A stretch of DNA of 64,000 bases from Anaerolineaceae bacterium (GCA_011620555.1 WOYY01000061.1:19703-83702); one strand, 5' to 3'; positions 8,397 through 17,780 are shown, numbered from the stretch's first letter. Numbers and translations are program-made. The notes: generated by a model not told the origin, from the letters alone.

Positions 8397-10436
8397 TTAT
8401 TTGTGGAAATTGTTGCCGTTCTTCGCGTGGCCATCAGCTTTCAACAGATCCAGCGCCGTTTTGATCACGTTCTCAGCTGTGAAGCCGAATTTTTTCATCA
8501 CCAGATCACCAGGGGCCGATTCGCCAAAGCGGTCAATACCCATGGTCCTTCCGGCATCGCCAACCCAGCGGCGCCAGCCAAAAGTGACGCCAGCCTCAAC
8601 GGAAATCCGCTTTTTGATGGATGGGGGCAGGACCTGATCCTGGTATTCCTGGGGCTGGGCGGCAAAGAGCTCCCAACAGGGGAAGGAAACCACCCGCACG
8701 TTCACGCCTTCCGCGGCCAAACGGCCGGCGGTGGTCATAATCAGACCCACTTCGGACCCTGAGGCCATCAGGATCAATTCGGGCGTGTCATCGCCCATAT
8801 CGGCCAGGACATAGGCGCCCTTCAGCAGCCCATCCGCATCCGCATACACGCTGCGGTCAATGGTTGGCAGATTCTGACGGGAGAGGATCAGCGCGGTGGA
8901 GCCGTCATGCTCAATGGCGAAGCGCCAGGCCTGGGCGGTCTCATTTGCATCCGCAGGCCGAATGGTCGTCAGTTTGGGGATCACCCGCAGAGATGCAATG
9001 TGCTCAATCGGTTCGTGGGTCGGGCCGTCTTCACCGACGCCGATTGAATCGTGGGTGAAAACCCAGATCGATTTATAGCCGGAAAGGGCCGAGAGCCGCA
9101 CCGCTGGGCGGACATAGTCCGAAAACACCAGGAAGGTGCCGCCATAGGGGATCAGCCCGCCATGGACAGACATCGCATTGACGATGGCGCCCATCGCGTG
9201 CTCCCGCACGCCGAAATGCATGTTCCGGCCGGCGGGGGTCTCAGGGCTGAAGGCCTCTTCCCCGTTGATCCAGGTCTTGTTGGAAGGCGCCAGGTCAGCT
9301 GAACCGCCCATCAACTCAGGCAGTGTGGCCGCCAGGCCATTGATCACCTTGCCGGAAGCGGACCGGGAAGCCATGCCCTTTTCATCCGCGGGGAAGACAG
9401 GCAGGCCTTTTTCCCAATCCTTGGGCAGGTCGCCGGAGATGCGCCGCTTCAGTTCAGCGGCCAACTCGGGATAAGCCTTTTGATAATCCTCAAATTTGCG
9501 CTCCCACCGCTTATTGAGGAACTCGCCCTCATCCAGCTTGGTGAGGAAATGCTCTTTGACATCTTCCGGCACATAAAAATGAGGTTCAACCGGCCAGCCC
9601 ACAGCTTCTTTGGCCCTGGCGATCTGCTCCCATCCGGGAGGAGACCCGTGGGCCTCTTCTGTCCCCTGCACATCCGGCAGACCAGCGCCGATCACCGTAT
9701 CCACAATGATCAGGGTCGGCCGGGGGTCAACTTTGGCGGCATTCACAGCGGCCACCAGCGCATCCACATCGTAAGGATCGCCCACATGGTCCACCCGCCA
9801 GCCCAGGGCTTCAAAGCGCATTGCGCGGTCTTCCGTGAAGGCCAACTCGGTGGAGCCGTCAATCGAAATGTGGTTATTGTCATAGAAATAGATCAGCTTG
9901 CCAAGTTTGAGATGCCCGGCAAGCGAAGCGGCTTCGTTGGAGATGCCTTCCATCAGATCGCCGTCGGTGACAATGGCATAGGTGTAATGGTCCACAATTT
10001 CGTGGCCAGGGCGGTTGAACTCCGCGGCCAGATGAGCTTCGGCAATCGCCATACCAACGCCATTGGCAAACCCCTGCCCCAGCGGGCCGGTGGTCACTTC
10101 CACGCCCGGCGTCAGGCCATATTCAGGATGGCCGGGCGTAATGCTGCCCCATTGCCGGAACTGCTCCAATTGTGAAAGCGGCAGGTCATAGCCCGTCAGG
10201 TGCAGTATGGTATAAATTAACATAGAACCGTGACCGCCGGAGAGAATAAAACGGTCACGGTCAAACCACTTGGGGTTCTTCGGGTTGTAACGGAGGATCT
10301 TCATCCATAAGGCATAAGCAATCCCCGCATCACCCATTGGTAAACCCGGATGGCCAGAATTTGCAGTCTGGACCCCATCCACGGATAGAAATTTAATCGT
10401 ATGGATAGCTTTTTCCTGAAGCGAATCCTTGTTCAT
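8397..10436 (-). CDS. tkt: Transketolase
   Basis: 679 aa from the ATG at 10436. That start is favoured over the ORF's first ATG (10454) because AAAGGA lies about 9 nt before it, while the upstream ATG has no such site. The N-terminus has [12 protein letters not shown], the ThDP-Mg motif appears as [19 protein letters not shown], and [20 protein letters not shown] is the pyrimidine-domain signature. It moves two-carbon ketol units between sugar phosphates. It is first gene of the operon with the transaldolase-GPI fusion, so both non-oxidative pentose phosphate enzymes are made together. Confidence 0.96.
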   Translation of the reverse strand: MNKDSLQEKAIHTIKFLSVDGVQTANSGHPGLPMGDAGIAYALWMKILRYNPKNPKWFDRDRFILSGGHGSMLIYTILHLTGYDLPLSQLEQFRQWGSITPGHPEYGLTPGVEVTTGPLGQGFANGVGMAIAEAHLAAEFNRPGHEIVDHYTYAIVTDGDLMEGISNEAASLAGHLKLGKLIYFYDNNHISIDGSTELAFTEDRAMRFEALGWRVDHVGDPYDVDALVAAVNAAKVDPRPTLIIVDTVIGAGLPDVQGTEEAHGSPPGWEQIARAKEAVGWPVEPHFYVPEDVKEHFLTKLDEGEFLNKRWERKFEDYQKAYPELAAELKRRISGDLPKDWEKGLPVFPADEKGMASRSASGKVINGLAATLPELMGGSADLAPSNKTWINGEEAFSPETPAGRNMHFGVREHAMGAIVNAMSVHGGLIPYGGTFLVFSDYVRPAVRLSALSGYKSIWVFTHDSIGVGEDGPTHEPIEHIASLRVIPKLTTIRPADANETAQAWRFAIEHDGSTALILSRQNLPTIDRSVYADADGLLKGAYVLADMGDDTPELILMASGSEVGLIMTTAGRLAAEGVNVRVVSFPCWELFAAQPQEYQDQVLPPSIKKRISVEAGVTFGWRRWVGDAGRTMGIDRFGESAPGDLVMKKFGFTAENVIKTALDLLKADGHAKNGNNFHK

Positions 10437-10469
10437 CAGATCGATTCCTTTCATTAATTGATCGAATTC

Positions 10470-10478
10470 ATTTTACCA
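10470..10478 (-). promoter_or_regulatory. Extended -10 promoter of tkt
   Basis: Minus-strand TGGTAAAAT, an extended -10 element, about 34 nt upstream of the chosen tkt start. No convincing -35 hexamer is visible. Confidence 0.5.
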
Positions 10479-10526
10479 TGTTCAGTTTTCCCCCAGGTGC
10501 CCATTATCCATCCCTCCAATATTGAA

Positions 10527-10532
10527 TATAAT
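10527..10532 (+). promoter_or_regulatory. Possible -10 box of the tlpA-folK-folM genes
   Basis: TATAAT in the AT-rich stretch upstream of the TTG-started thioredoxin gene. The -35 region is poor, so this rests on one hexamer and its position. Confidence 0.35.
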
Positions 10533-10585
10533 AAAGTTTAAGAGTAAATTCTTATTTCAAACCCTTTGATTCTCCGAGGTACCTT

Positions 10586-11143
10586 TTGCAAAAAAGAACA
10601 TTCATCGCAATTGCGGCTTTAATCACCCTGGTCAGTCTGACCTGGATGGCCCTGACTCCGCTCTATTTCCCGGGGGTTCAGGCCGGCTCCTCCCAGGCTG
10701 CCCATCAAGGCTTCCAGGCCCCAGATTTCACCCTGCAAACTCCGGAGGGGCTGCCCGTGACCCTGGCGGACTACAGCGGACAGCCCGTGCTCGTCTTCCT
10801 CTGGGCATCCTGGTGCACGGTCTGCAAGGCGACCATGCCCGACCTGGAACCCATCTATCAGGAATATGCCCCGCAAGGTTTCGAGATCCTGGCGGTCAAT
10901 ATGACCGCCCAGGATACCGCGAGCGCTGCGATCAACTACTTCCAGGGACAAAATTATTCCTTCCCCATGCTGATGGACCCCGATGGCGCAGTCGCCCGGC
11001 AATATCAGATGTATGCTGTGCCGACCTCAGTCCTCATCGGCCCCGATGGGATCGTGCAGAATGTGGTGATCGGGGCGGGGATGAACGCTGGCGAACTGCG
11101 AGCCTGGCTGGATGACGTCCTGACCGCCGAACAGGGAGAGTGA
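10586..11143 (+). CDS. TlpA/ResA-like thioredoxin-fold protein, membrane anchored
   Basis: 185 aa from a TTG start at 10586 with GAGG 5 nt upstream. An N-terminal hydrophobic segment (FIAIAALITLVSLTWMAL) acts as signal anchor, followed by an extracytoplasmic redoxin domain with the active site WASWCTVCKATMP (CxxC) and the cis-Pro loop AVPTSVLIGPDG. Such proteins reduce disulfides outside the membrane, for example in cytochrome c maturation. It is followed after 3 nt by an Lgt-like membrane protein, so the two may act together. No ccd gene is visible nearby. Confidence 0.9.
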   Translation: MQKRTFIAIAALITLVSLTWMALTPLYFPGVQAGSSQAAHQGFQAPDFTLQTPEGLPVTLADYSGQPVLVFLWASWCTVCKATMPDLEPIYQEYAPQGFEILAVNMTAQDTASAAINYFQGQNYSFPMLMDPDGAVARQYQMYAVPTSVLIGPDGIVQNVVIGAGMNAGELRAWLDDVLTAEQGE

Positions 11144-11146
11144 GCG

Positions 11147-12391
11147 ATGTTCCCTGTCATTGATTTCGGCCCGCTTGCCATTCAGGCCGCCGGCCTCCTG
11201 CTGATCCTCAGCCTCTGGCTGGGCCTCTGGCTGAGCGGAAAACTCGCGCCTAATCTGGGCACCAACGGCGACACAATCGAAAATGGCTTGCTGATGGCTT
11301 TCCTGGCCGGGATTCTCGCGGCCCGGATCGGCTTCCTGCTGGCCAACCCCGCTATCCTGGTTGAAAATCCCCTTGCCATCATCTCGCTGACCCCCTCCAT
11401 GCTGGACGCCAACTTCGGCATCCTGGCCGGGGCAATCGTGCTGCTGATCGCATTTCAACGGAAGCATCTCCCCCTCTGGCCGACGCTGGATACCCTCAGC
11501 CCCTTGCTCATCCTGGGCTTTGCCGGAGCCCAGTCGGCAAACCTGGCCAACGGGAACGCCTATGGCCTGCCAGCGGACCTGCCCTGGAGCGTCTATCTTT
11601 GGAATGCAAACCGCCATCCCGTTCAGATCTATGCACTGATCCTGACCGCCATCCTGTTCATCTGGTGGCTGGTGAAAACCCGCCTGGCCAAACAAAATGG
11701 CTTTTTCCACAGCGGGGTCCTGTTCAGCATCGTTCTGGCCGGCCTGGCCTTCATCACCCTATTCACCCAGGCCTTCGTCGCGGATAAGCGGATCATCCTT
11801 GGGTTTGACCAGGTCCAATGGCTGGGGCTGATCATCCTGGCCGGCAGCCTGGCAGCGATCTACAAGCTGGAATTCACCCAACCGAAAGCGATTTCCGCCT
11901 TCATTTCGATGGGTTCCAATCTGGACCCCCTCGAAAACCTCTACGAAGGCAGTCAGGATGTTGCCGCCCAATTTAAAATCCTCAGCCGGTCCAGCATCTA
12001 CCAGACCGAAGATACCCGGGAAGGACATCGGGGTGAGTTCTACCTGAATCGGGTCCTCCAGATTGAAACTTCCCTGCCCTACCCGGCATTCCACACCAAG
12101 CTCAAGGAGATCGAGCGGGCGCATGGCCGCGAACCCGGCAACCGCGAGGTCGTGCCGCTGGACCTCGATATCCTCACTTTCGGCAAAGAGGTCTTCCGAA
12201 ATGCGGGAAAGCAAATGCCGGACCCCGGAATCATAGCTCACGGCTATATCAGTCTGCCCCTGGCTGAAATAACGCCCGCCTTTCGCCACCCCGCCACCGG
12301 CGAAGCGATTGATGACATTATCAGCAAATTGCCAGCTGTTGAACAAAACGTCCAAAAATTGGAAGAGGTGAAGGATGGAACTGAAGGGTAA
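11147..12391 (+). CDS. folK: Lgt-like membrane domain fused to HPPK (FolK)
   Basis: 414 aa. Residues 1 to about 240 form a polytopic membrane domain resembling prolipoprotein diacylglyceryl transferase; residues about 248-405 are a 6-hydroxymethyl-7,8-dihydropterin pyrophosphokinase domain (AFISMGSNL, SSIYQTED, PLDLDIL with D339 and D341). Aligned by eye with E. coli Lgt, the signature block reads QSANLANGNAYG: the essential Arg and Glu are Gln and Asn. The conserved His and late Arg are also missing, so lipoprotein modification is unlikely. In the HPPK half, Arg of the usual PRTLDLD and NRGF blocks are V336 and H365, so kinase efficiency is also uncertain. folM overlaps its end by 17 bp. Confidence 0.8.
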   Translation: MFPVIDFGPLAIQAAGLLLILSLWLGLWLSGKLAPNLGTNGDTIENGLLMAFLAGILAARIGFLLANPAILVENPLAIISLTPSMLDANFGILAGAIVLLIAFQRKHLPLWPTLDTLSPLLILGFAGAQSANLANGNAYGLPADLPWSVYLWNANRHPVQIYALILTAILFIWWLVKTRLAKQNGFFHSGVLFSIVLAGLAFITLFTQAFVADKRIILGFDQVQWLGLIILAGSLAAIYKLEFTQPKAISAFISMGSNLDPLENLYEGSQDVAAQFKILSRSSIYQTEDTREGHRGEFYLNRVLQIETSLPYPAFHTKLKEIERAHGREPGNREVVPLDLDILTFGKEVFRNAGKQMPDPGIIAHGYISLPLAEITPAFRHPATGEAIDDIISKLPAVEQNVQKLEEVKDGTEG

Positions 12392-13106
12392 GACCGCTCT
12401 GGTCACGGGTGGCAGCATCCGTCTGGGCCGCGCCTATGCCCTGGCGCTGGCCCGGGAAGGCGCCAACCTGGCGATCCATTACAATCGCTCCGCAGCGCCA
12501 GCCGAAGAGACAGCCCAGCTGGCCCGCGCAGAAGGTGTGGAAGCGATCACCGTCGCTGCGGATTTCAACAACCCGGCGGCTGTTGACACGCTCTTTCCCC
12601 AGGTTCTGAACTATTTCGAAGTGGTCGATGTTCTGATCAATAACGCCGCCATTTACCTCAGAGGGAACGGGATGGAGACAGACCGGGAAAAATGGGAAAG
12701 CCAGTTTCGGATCAACCTCCAAACCCCCTTCATGCTGATCCAGGCCTTTGCCCGGCAGCTGCCCAAAGGCCGCCCCGGACGCGTCCTCAATATCGCCGAC
12801 GCCCAGATCCTGCAGCACCGGCCGGATCACTTCGCCTACCGGCTCACGAAACTGGCCCTGGTCGAAATGACCCGCATGTTTGCGCTGGAACTCGCGCCGG
12901 ATATCACGGTGAACGCCCTTGCGCCCGGCATCATGCTGCCCCTCGCCGACCGGGAAGATGTGGATCTGGAAGCCTACGCAAAGGAATACGTCCCCCTCAG
13001 GCGCACTGGCACTCCCGAGATTGCAGCGGAGAACGCCCTGCATCTCCTCAAAAGCGATTTCACGACCGGCGCCTTTCTGCGGGTGGATGGCGGGCAGTAC
13101 CTCTGA
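12375..13106 (+). CDS. FolM/pteridine reductase-like SDR
   Basis: 243 aa short-chain dehydrogenase. The cofactor loop is TGGSIRLGRA, i.e. TGxxxRxG instead of the common TGxxxGxG, followed by a basic/aromatic HYNRS; both are marks of pteridine reductases such as FolM and PTR1, which use NADPH. Catalytic Tyr/Lys are in AYRLTK. It overlaps the HPPK fusion by 17 bp, and folB and folE lie within 3 kb, so reduction of dihydrofolate or dihydropterin is the likely role. A generic 3-oxoacyl-ACP reductase activity cannot be ruled out from sequence alone. Confidence 0.8.
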   Translation: MELKGKTALVTGGSIRLGRAYALALAREGANLAIHYNRSAAPAEETAQLARAEGVEAITVAADFNNPAAVDTLFPQVLNYFEVVDVLINNAAIYLRGNGMETDREKWESQFRINLQTPFMLIQAFARQLPKGRPGRVLNIADAQILQHRPDHFAYRLTKLALVEMTRMFALELAPDITVNALAPGIMLPLADREDVDLEAYAKEYVPLRRTGTPEIAAENALHLLKSDFTTGAFLRVDGGQYL

Positions 13107-13823
13107 TCAGGACTGGCCGTAAACCGGAATTGCCGCCCCGGTGATGTCATCCGACTGCGAAGAAGTGAGGGACAGAATCGTCTCAGCAATTTCAACCGGC
13201 GAAACCCATTTGGTAAAATCCGCATTGGGCATCTCAGCCCGGTTATTGGGGGTGTCGATCGTCCCTGGAAGGACGCAATTGACCTGAACCCCTGCCGGCG
13301 CCAATTCAGCCGCCATGCTTTCTGTCAGGCGCAGGAGGGCGGCCTTGGCCGCCGCATACGCTCCCGTTTTCGCCCCGCCTTTCAACGCGGCCTTCGCACC
13401 CACTGTGACCACCTTGCCCCGCCCCCGCTCGATCAGATCGGGCACAAAAGCCTTGCAAAGGTTCAGGAATGGGAGGACATTCACCGCCAGCATCCGCCGC
13501 AAGGTCTCTGTGGATAACTCGTAAACGGTCTCCCCGTAAGTGAAACCGCCCACTGTATTCACAAGCACCTCAACCTGACCCACCCGCTGATGGACCTGCT
13601 CCCTCAGGCTGGCAACCGTTTCTGGCTGGCTGAGGTCCATGCCATCAAAAATTTCCAAACGGCCAGGGCGACCTTCATCCAGCCCCAGCGCCGCCAGACG
13701 GCCCTCCCCTCGGTCCAGCGCGCAAACCCTTGCGCCCTGTTGCAGGAAGGTCCGGACGACCTCCCGGCCCAGCGCGCCGGCGGCGCCTGACACCACAACG
13801 ACTTTCTCCGTGAATTCACCCAT
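13107..13823 (-). CDS. Short-chain dehydrogenase/reductase
   Basis: 238 aa classical SDR with GAAGALGREV (TGxxxGxG-type loop), NTVGG in place of the NNAG block, and YAAAK catalytic motif; Asp in CALDRGEG at the end of beta-2 suggests NAD(H) preference. Its stop codon abuts that of folM (13106/13107), so the two transcripts converge with no spacer. It follows the glycosyltransferase gene after 5 nt and is probably co-transcribed with it. The substrate is unknown. Confidence 0.87.
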   Translation of the reverse strand: MGEFTEKVVVVSGAAGALGREVVRTFLQQGARVCALDRGEGRLAALGLDEGRPGRLEIFDGMDLSQPETVASLREQVHQRVGQVEVLVNTVGGFTYGETVYELSTETLRRMLAVNVLPFLNLCKAFVPDLIERGRGKVVTVGAKAALKGGAKTGAYAAAKAALLRLTESMAAELAPAGVQVNCVLPGTIDTPNNRAEMPNADFTKWVSPVEIAETILSLTSSQSDDITGAAIPVYGQS

Positions 13824-13828
13824 CTTTT

Positions 13829-15244
13829 TTATCCTTCCTCTTCCAAGCGGGTTGGCACAAGACAGGTCCGCTCAAGCCAGCGCCGCCAATCCGCTTCCAC
13901 AATGCCCTGTTTCAGGGCATCATCTTTTGTTATTTGATCAGCTCCGGCCAACAGCTCCCCCAAACCCGGCGCGGGTTCAAACTGCCCTCTGAAGTCATGA
14001 TAAATCCGATCTCCCCGAAGCTCGCACCAGGGGGCCAGGCGGTAAAGCGTCGCCGGTGTGGGTTGAAGGGCTTTGAAAGCCATCGGCGGCCGCTTTGCCG
14101 CCCCGGTGATGATCTCGGCATACCGGCTGACCTGCGCCTCAAAGTTCAATTCACTCCGGAGATAGGCCATCGTTTTAGGGGAAACCCGCCGTCCGGATTG
14201 AATGATATTGGCGATGCATTCCGCCGCAGCCGGGATGTCGCCGAAATCAACCTTATCCAGCAAATCATCGGGCAGCAAAGTCCGATGCACGCCGACCCTG
14301 GCGACCACACTGGGCGTCCCGCAGGCCAGCGACTCATACGCCACGTTGCCAAAGGCTTCCACAATGTTCCCCAGGCAAAGCGTTGCCTGCCCCAGGCTGT
14401 AAAGCTCCGGCATCCGGGCCGCCGGCGTCCAGGGGATGAAGACGAAATTCTCCCGCACGTCCAGATCCACCATCAATTGCACCATCGCGTGATAGAAATC
14501 CGTTTCGCCCTGCGAGACCATCGACCCGATCCATTCCGGGACCAGCACCTTCAGGTCGTGAATCCCATAGCGATGCACCAGGGCTTCCGTCACCCGGATC
14601 GTCTCGGGCAGCCCCTTGCCGGGTTCCGGGCGGTGGGGGTGCAAAAGCAGGGTTTGGCGGGCAGGGTCCAGCCCCAATTCCTCCGCCAGCGGACGGGGGT
14701 CCACCGGTTTGAACATCTCGAAATCCACCCCATTATTGACCTGGTGCAGGCGTTCATTCAAGTCCGGGTAAAACCGTCCCACCGTGGCGCGAACAACCTC
14801 GGCGGAAAAGGGTGAAACGCAGATCAGTTCATCGTATTTCCCAATGAAAGAGCCAAGCACCGATTCCGGGTAGATGTTATCCCTCAGCGAGACAACCGTT
14901 GGGATATCCCGATACAGGTCCGGCACCAGAAATTCCCCGTCATGGATATAAAAACGGTCCGCCTGAGCCAGAAATGCGCTCAGCTTATCCAAGATCAGGG
15001 CCAGGTCCGCCCCGCTGATCGCGTAGGGCTGGGGAAAGGGCAAGTGGAAGGGCAAAACCGGGTGCACCCGCACCCGATCGGCCCAGGAAAAGGCTGGGAG
15101 CGGGTCCACCGCCTGCGCGCAGACGACCTCCACCTCGTGGCCCAAAGCGCCAAGGTGACGGGCAATGTAATAGAGGTGCTTAGACGCGCCTCCGGTGACC
15201 TTTTCTGGGAAGAGCGGATTGATGGAAAACATCACGATCTTCAT
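13829..15244 (-). CDS. GT4-type glycosyltransferase
   Basis: 471 aa, GT-B fold. The N-terminus has TGGASKHLYYIARHLGALGHEV, typical of the acceptor-side Rossmann domain, and the C-terminal half has LLHPHRPEPGKG and the EX7E-like VEAFGNVAYESLACGTPSVV that binds the nucleotide sugar. About 100 extra residues follow the usual domain end and have no recognisable features. It may make an exported glycan or glycolipid; no other wall-glycan genes adjoin it. First gene of a two-gene minus-strand unit with the SDR. Confidence 0.9.
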   Translation of the reverse strand: MKIVMFSINPLFPEKVTGGASKHLYYIARHLGALGHEVEVVCAQAVDPLPAFSWADRVRVHPVLPFHLPFPQPYAISGADLALILDKLSAFLAQADRFYIHDGEFLVPDLYRDIPTVVSLRDNIYPESVLGSFIGKYDELICVSPFSAEVVRATVGRFYPDLNERLHQVNNGVDFEMFKPVDPRPLAEELGLDPARQTLLLHPHRPEPGKGLPETIRVTEALVHRYGIHDLKVLVPEWIGSMVSQGETDFYHAMVQLMVDLDVRENFVFIPWTPAARMPELYSLGQATLCLGNIVEAFGNVAYESLACGTPSVVARVGVHRTLLPDDLLDKVDFGDIPAAAECIANIIQSGRRVSPKTMAYLRSELNFEAQVSRYAEIITGAAKRPPMAFKALQPTPATLYRLAPWCELRGDRIYHDFRGQFEPAPGLGELLAGADQITKDDALKQGIVEADWRRWLERTCLVPTRLEEEG

Positions 15245-15270
15245 GGATTTCTCATTTCACCGAATCTCGG

Positions 15271-15276
15271 TACAAT
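15271..15276 (+). promoter_or_regulatory. Probable -10 box of folB
   Basis: TACAAT placed 23 nt before the folB ATG, with a weak TTTCTC at -35 spacing. It lies in the 55-nt divergent gap between the glycosyltransferase and folB. Confidence 0.4.
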
Positions 15277-15299
15277 TCAGTTGAGGAAAGGATAAGCTA

Positions 15300-15653
15300 A
15301 TGGACAAAATCATTATCAAGAACTTGAAGGTTGAAGGGCTGTTGGGGATCCACCAACAGGAGCAGGAGACCCCTCAACCCATCCGGATCAATGTTGTGAT
15401 GTCCGTGGATATTTCCGGCGCAGCCGCCCAAGATGACATCCACCAGACGGTCAACTATTCGACAATCGCCAAACAGATCGTCAGCCGGGTTGAATCAACC
15501 CATTATTACACCATCGAAGCCCTGATCTCCTCCCTGGCAGACCTGATCCTGGAAAACGAAAGGGTCCGGAAGGTCTGGCTGCGGGTCGAGAAGACCGAAG
15601 CGGTCACCATGGCCGACGCGGTCGGCGTTGAGATCACCCGCAAGCGGGATTAG
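15300..15653 (+). CDS. folB: Dihydroneopterin aldolase
   Basis: 117 aa, the normal FolB length. It has KVEGLLGIHQQEQETPQPI with the active-site Glu region, the VNYSTIAK block and VRVEKTEA near the end with the catalytic Lys. It cleaves 7,8-dihydroneopterin to 6-hydroxymethyl-dihydropterin and glycolaldehyde, supplying substrate for the HPPK domain encoded 3 kb away. A purine-rich site (GAGGAAAGGA) precedes the ATG. It converges on folE, with only 6 nt between the stop codons. Confidence 0.94.
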   Translation: MDKIIIKNLKVEGLLGIHQQEQETPQPIRINVVMSVDISGAAAQDDIHQTVNYSTIAKQIVSRVESTHYYTIEALISSLADLILENERVRKVWLRVEKTEAVTMADAVGVEITRKRD

Positions 15654-15659
15654 CCCCAC

Positions 15660-16298
15660 TCAAAAGTGTAAGCGCTCCGCCCCGCGGCTGATATTATCGA
15701 GGAATTCCATCCGGGTGGACATATCCTTACGGAATGCGCCCAGCATGGTGGAGGTCGTCATCCGGGCGTCGTGCTTTTTCACGCCTCGCAACATCATGCA
15801 CATATGCAGGCCTTCAGCCACCACAGCCACGCCCTGCGGCTTGAGCACATAATCAATATACTCCGCAATTTGCCGCGTCATCCGCTCCTGCACCTGCAGG
15901 CGCTTGGCGAAAAGATCCACAATCCGGGGAATTTTGGAGAGGCCGATCACCTTATCCGATGGGATATAGGCCACATGGATCCGCCCGATGAAGGGCAGCA
16001 TGTGGTGTTCACACATGCTGTAAAATTCGATATCCCGAACGATCACCATTTCATCATAGCCCACGTCAAAGACGGCCCCATTGACGAGTTCGCGCGGGTC
16101 CATCCGGTAACCGCCCAAAAGTTCCGCATAGGATTTGGCCACCCGATGCGGGGTTTTGAGCAGGCCCTCGCGGTCCACATCCTCGCCGATCGCTTCGAGA
16201 ATATCCTTGACGGAATGTTCAATCGTATCAAGATCCATCTCCTGGTCGCAGAACAGATCAGCCTCTAAAGCCATGGGATCATTGCAATCATCAACCAT
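15660..16298 (-). CDS. folE: GTP cyclohydrolase I
   Basis: 212 aa, family-typical. Zinc ligands appear as MCEHHMLPF and the later Cys in [41 protein letters not shown] is the GTP-binding signature. It turns GTP into dihydroneopterin triphosphate, the first step of folate synthesis. AAGGAG lies 6 nt before the ATG. Although it faces folB, the two catalyse consecutive parts of the same pathway. Confidence 0.96.
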   Translation of the reverse strand: MVDDCNDPMALEADLFCDQEMDLDTIEHSVKDILEAIGEDVDREGLLKTPHRVAKSYAELLGGYRMDPRELVNGAVFDVGYDEMVIVRDIEFYSMCEHHMLPFIGRIHVAYIPSDKVIGLSKIPRIVDLFAKRLQVQERMTRQIAEYIDYVLKPQGVAVVAEGLHMCMMLRGVKKHDARMTTSTMLGAFRKDMSTRMEFLDNISRGAERLHF

Positions 16299-16365
16299 TA
16301 CAAACTCCTTGCTGTTAATTTATATTTAGGATTTATTTTATCATCTTTAGACCTCTAAAATACCA

Positions 16366-16401
16366 AATATAAACAGCCTGTACAATGTTTTGTACAGGCT
16401 G
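16366..16401 (-). terminator. Terminator downstream of hpf
   Basis: A long stem CAGCCTGTACAA with its complement around a 4-nt loop, followed on the minus strand by a short U-rich stretch (TTTATATTT). It separates hpf from folE. Confidence 0.7.
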
Positions 16402-16423
16402 CATCGTCTCTCAAGTTTGAAGA

Positions 16424-16990
16424 TTAGCCGATTTCGGGAATGATGATCCCATAGGTGCCATCCCGCCGCCGGTAAAGGACGTTAAATTCACTGGTATTGG
16501 CATTGTAGAAGACAAAGAAATTCTCGTGTCCCAGGAGCTTCATCTGCTCCACGGCCTCAAGTTCATCCATGGGCGCCAGTGTAAAGCGTTTCCGCCGGAC
16601 GATCATCGGTTCTTCCTCCGGTTCCTCAGGTTCCGGAAAGTCCATCTCAATGACATCCGCAATCACCTGGCCATCTCCCCGGCCCCGGTCCCGTTTACCT
16701 TTAAAGCGTCTGATCTGGCGGCGCATCTTATCAAGTGAGGCATCCACGGCCGCAAAGATGCTGTCGGAACGTTCCTCTGAACGCAGAATAAAACCTTTAC
16801 CCCGCAATGTGAGTTGGGCGACATATCGGTCTTCGGCGCTTCTGGCCGTTTTGGTGTGTGAAAGGTCAACGCGGCATTCATCCACTTCGTCCAGGAATTT
16901 TTCAAGCTTTTCAACTTTCGTAAACACGTAGTCGTGCAGGCGGTCCGTCAACTCTAAATTCTTGGTGAAGATATCGATTTTGACTGTCAT
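16424..16990 (-). CDS. hpf: Long-form ribosome hibernation promoting factor
   Basis: 188 aa from the ATG at 16990, chosen because GGAGG is 5 nt upstream; the ORF's earlier ATG overlaps that site. The N-terminal S30AE domain (about 1-100) is followed by a linker and a C-terminal dimerisation domain (about 130-188), with VEQMKLLGHENFFVFYN and a closing TYGIIIPEIG, the mark of long HPF that makes 100S ribosome dimers. It is last of the small-ORF/comF/hpf series and ends in its own terminator. Confidence 0.95.
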   Translation of the reverse strand: MTVKIDIFTKNLELTDRLHDYVFTKVEKLEKFLDEVDECRVDLSHTKTARSAEDRYVAQLTLRGKGFILRSEERSDSIFAAVDASLDKMRRQIRRFKGKRDRGRGDGQVIADVIEMDFPEPEEPEEEPMIVRRKRFTLAPMDELEAVEQMKLLGHENFFVFYNANTSEFNVLYRRRDGTYGIIIPEIG

Positions 16991-17023
16991 TTTGTCCTCC
17001 ATTTCAGATTAGGTAATCAGATT

Positions 17024-17029
17024 ATTATA
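17024..17029 (-). promoter_or_regulatory. Possible -10 box of hpf
   Basis: Minus-strand TATAAT in the 40-nt gap between comF and hpf. It could allow hpf to be transcribed apart from comF, as expected for a stationary-phase gene. No clear -35. Confidence 0.4.
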
Positions 17030-17030
17030 C

Positions 17031-17780
17031 TTATGGAGAGTCCGAAGGAATAGGGGCGTAGCCATGGATCGGCCTTGCAAGGGTCAAACAGTGAACCGCA
17101 GAAGCACCTCCTTCCAATAAGGCCTGGGTACATTCCCGCAACGTTGATCCCGTGGTGGTCACATCATCCACGAGCAGGACGCGCTTGCGGGCGACCAGAT
17201 CCGGGACAGCCTCAAAAGCGCCGAGGACGTTTACCCGGCGCTGGTCCGCGTTGAGTTCAACCTGAGACTGAGTATTCCGGGTCCGCTGCAACCCATAAGC
17301 GGTGTAGGGTAAGCCAAGAGTTAGAGCAACAGGGCGGGCCAGCAGAGCCGCCTGGTTGTACCCCCGTTCCGTCTGCCGGATGGGGCTGAGAGGGACGGGC
17401 ATCACAAGATCGAGGTTCCACCCCGATTTCAAGACCAATTCAGCCACCGGGTCTGCAAAATAATCGCCCAGGGCCTGGTTCCGGTGATATTTCAGGGAAT
17501 GAACGCATGCCCGGATGACCCCCTCGTAACGGGCCAGGCTCCGCAGCGCGGTGAAGGCCGGCTCTTCCGCCTGACAGGCCTCGCACAGGTCCCTTTGCCC
17601 GTCCAGCGGCAGGCCGCAATGCCGGCAAACGGAACCCGTGATGAATTTAATTTCCTTTTGGCAGTTAAAACATAAGCGATAACCCGGCTCGCCGCATCCG
17701 GCACAGGTGGGCGGGTACATCCAATCCAACGCCGTCCAAAACCCCCGATACAAGACCTGTGCAATTCGGAAATTCAACAA
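17031..17780 (-). CDS. comF: ComF-family phosphoribosyltransferase-like protein
   Basis: 249 aa. An N-terminal zinc ribbon (CAGCGEPGYRLCFNC, CRHCGLPLDGQRDLCEAC) is followed by a type I PRT domain with the PRPP loop VLLVDDVTTTGSTLREC. ComF proteins aid DNA uptake and single-strand processing in natural transformation. No ATG is available at the N-terminus, so a TTG at 17780 is the likely start, with AAAAGG about 9 nt before. It lies between the tiny membrane protein and hpf in the same orientation. Confidence 0.92.
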   Translation of the reverse strand: MLNFRIAQVLYRGFWTALDWMYPPTCAGCGEPGYRLCFNCQKEIKFITGSVCRHCGLPLDGQRDLCEACQAEEPAFTALRSLARYEGVIRACVHSLKYHRNQALGDYFADPVAELVLKSGWNLDLVMPVPLSPIRQTERGYNQAALLARPVALTLGLPYTAYGLQRTRNTQSQVELNADQRRVNVLGAFEAVPDLVARKRVLLVDDVTTTGSTLRECTQALLEGGASAVHCLTLARPIHGYAPIPSDSP

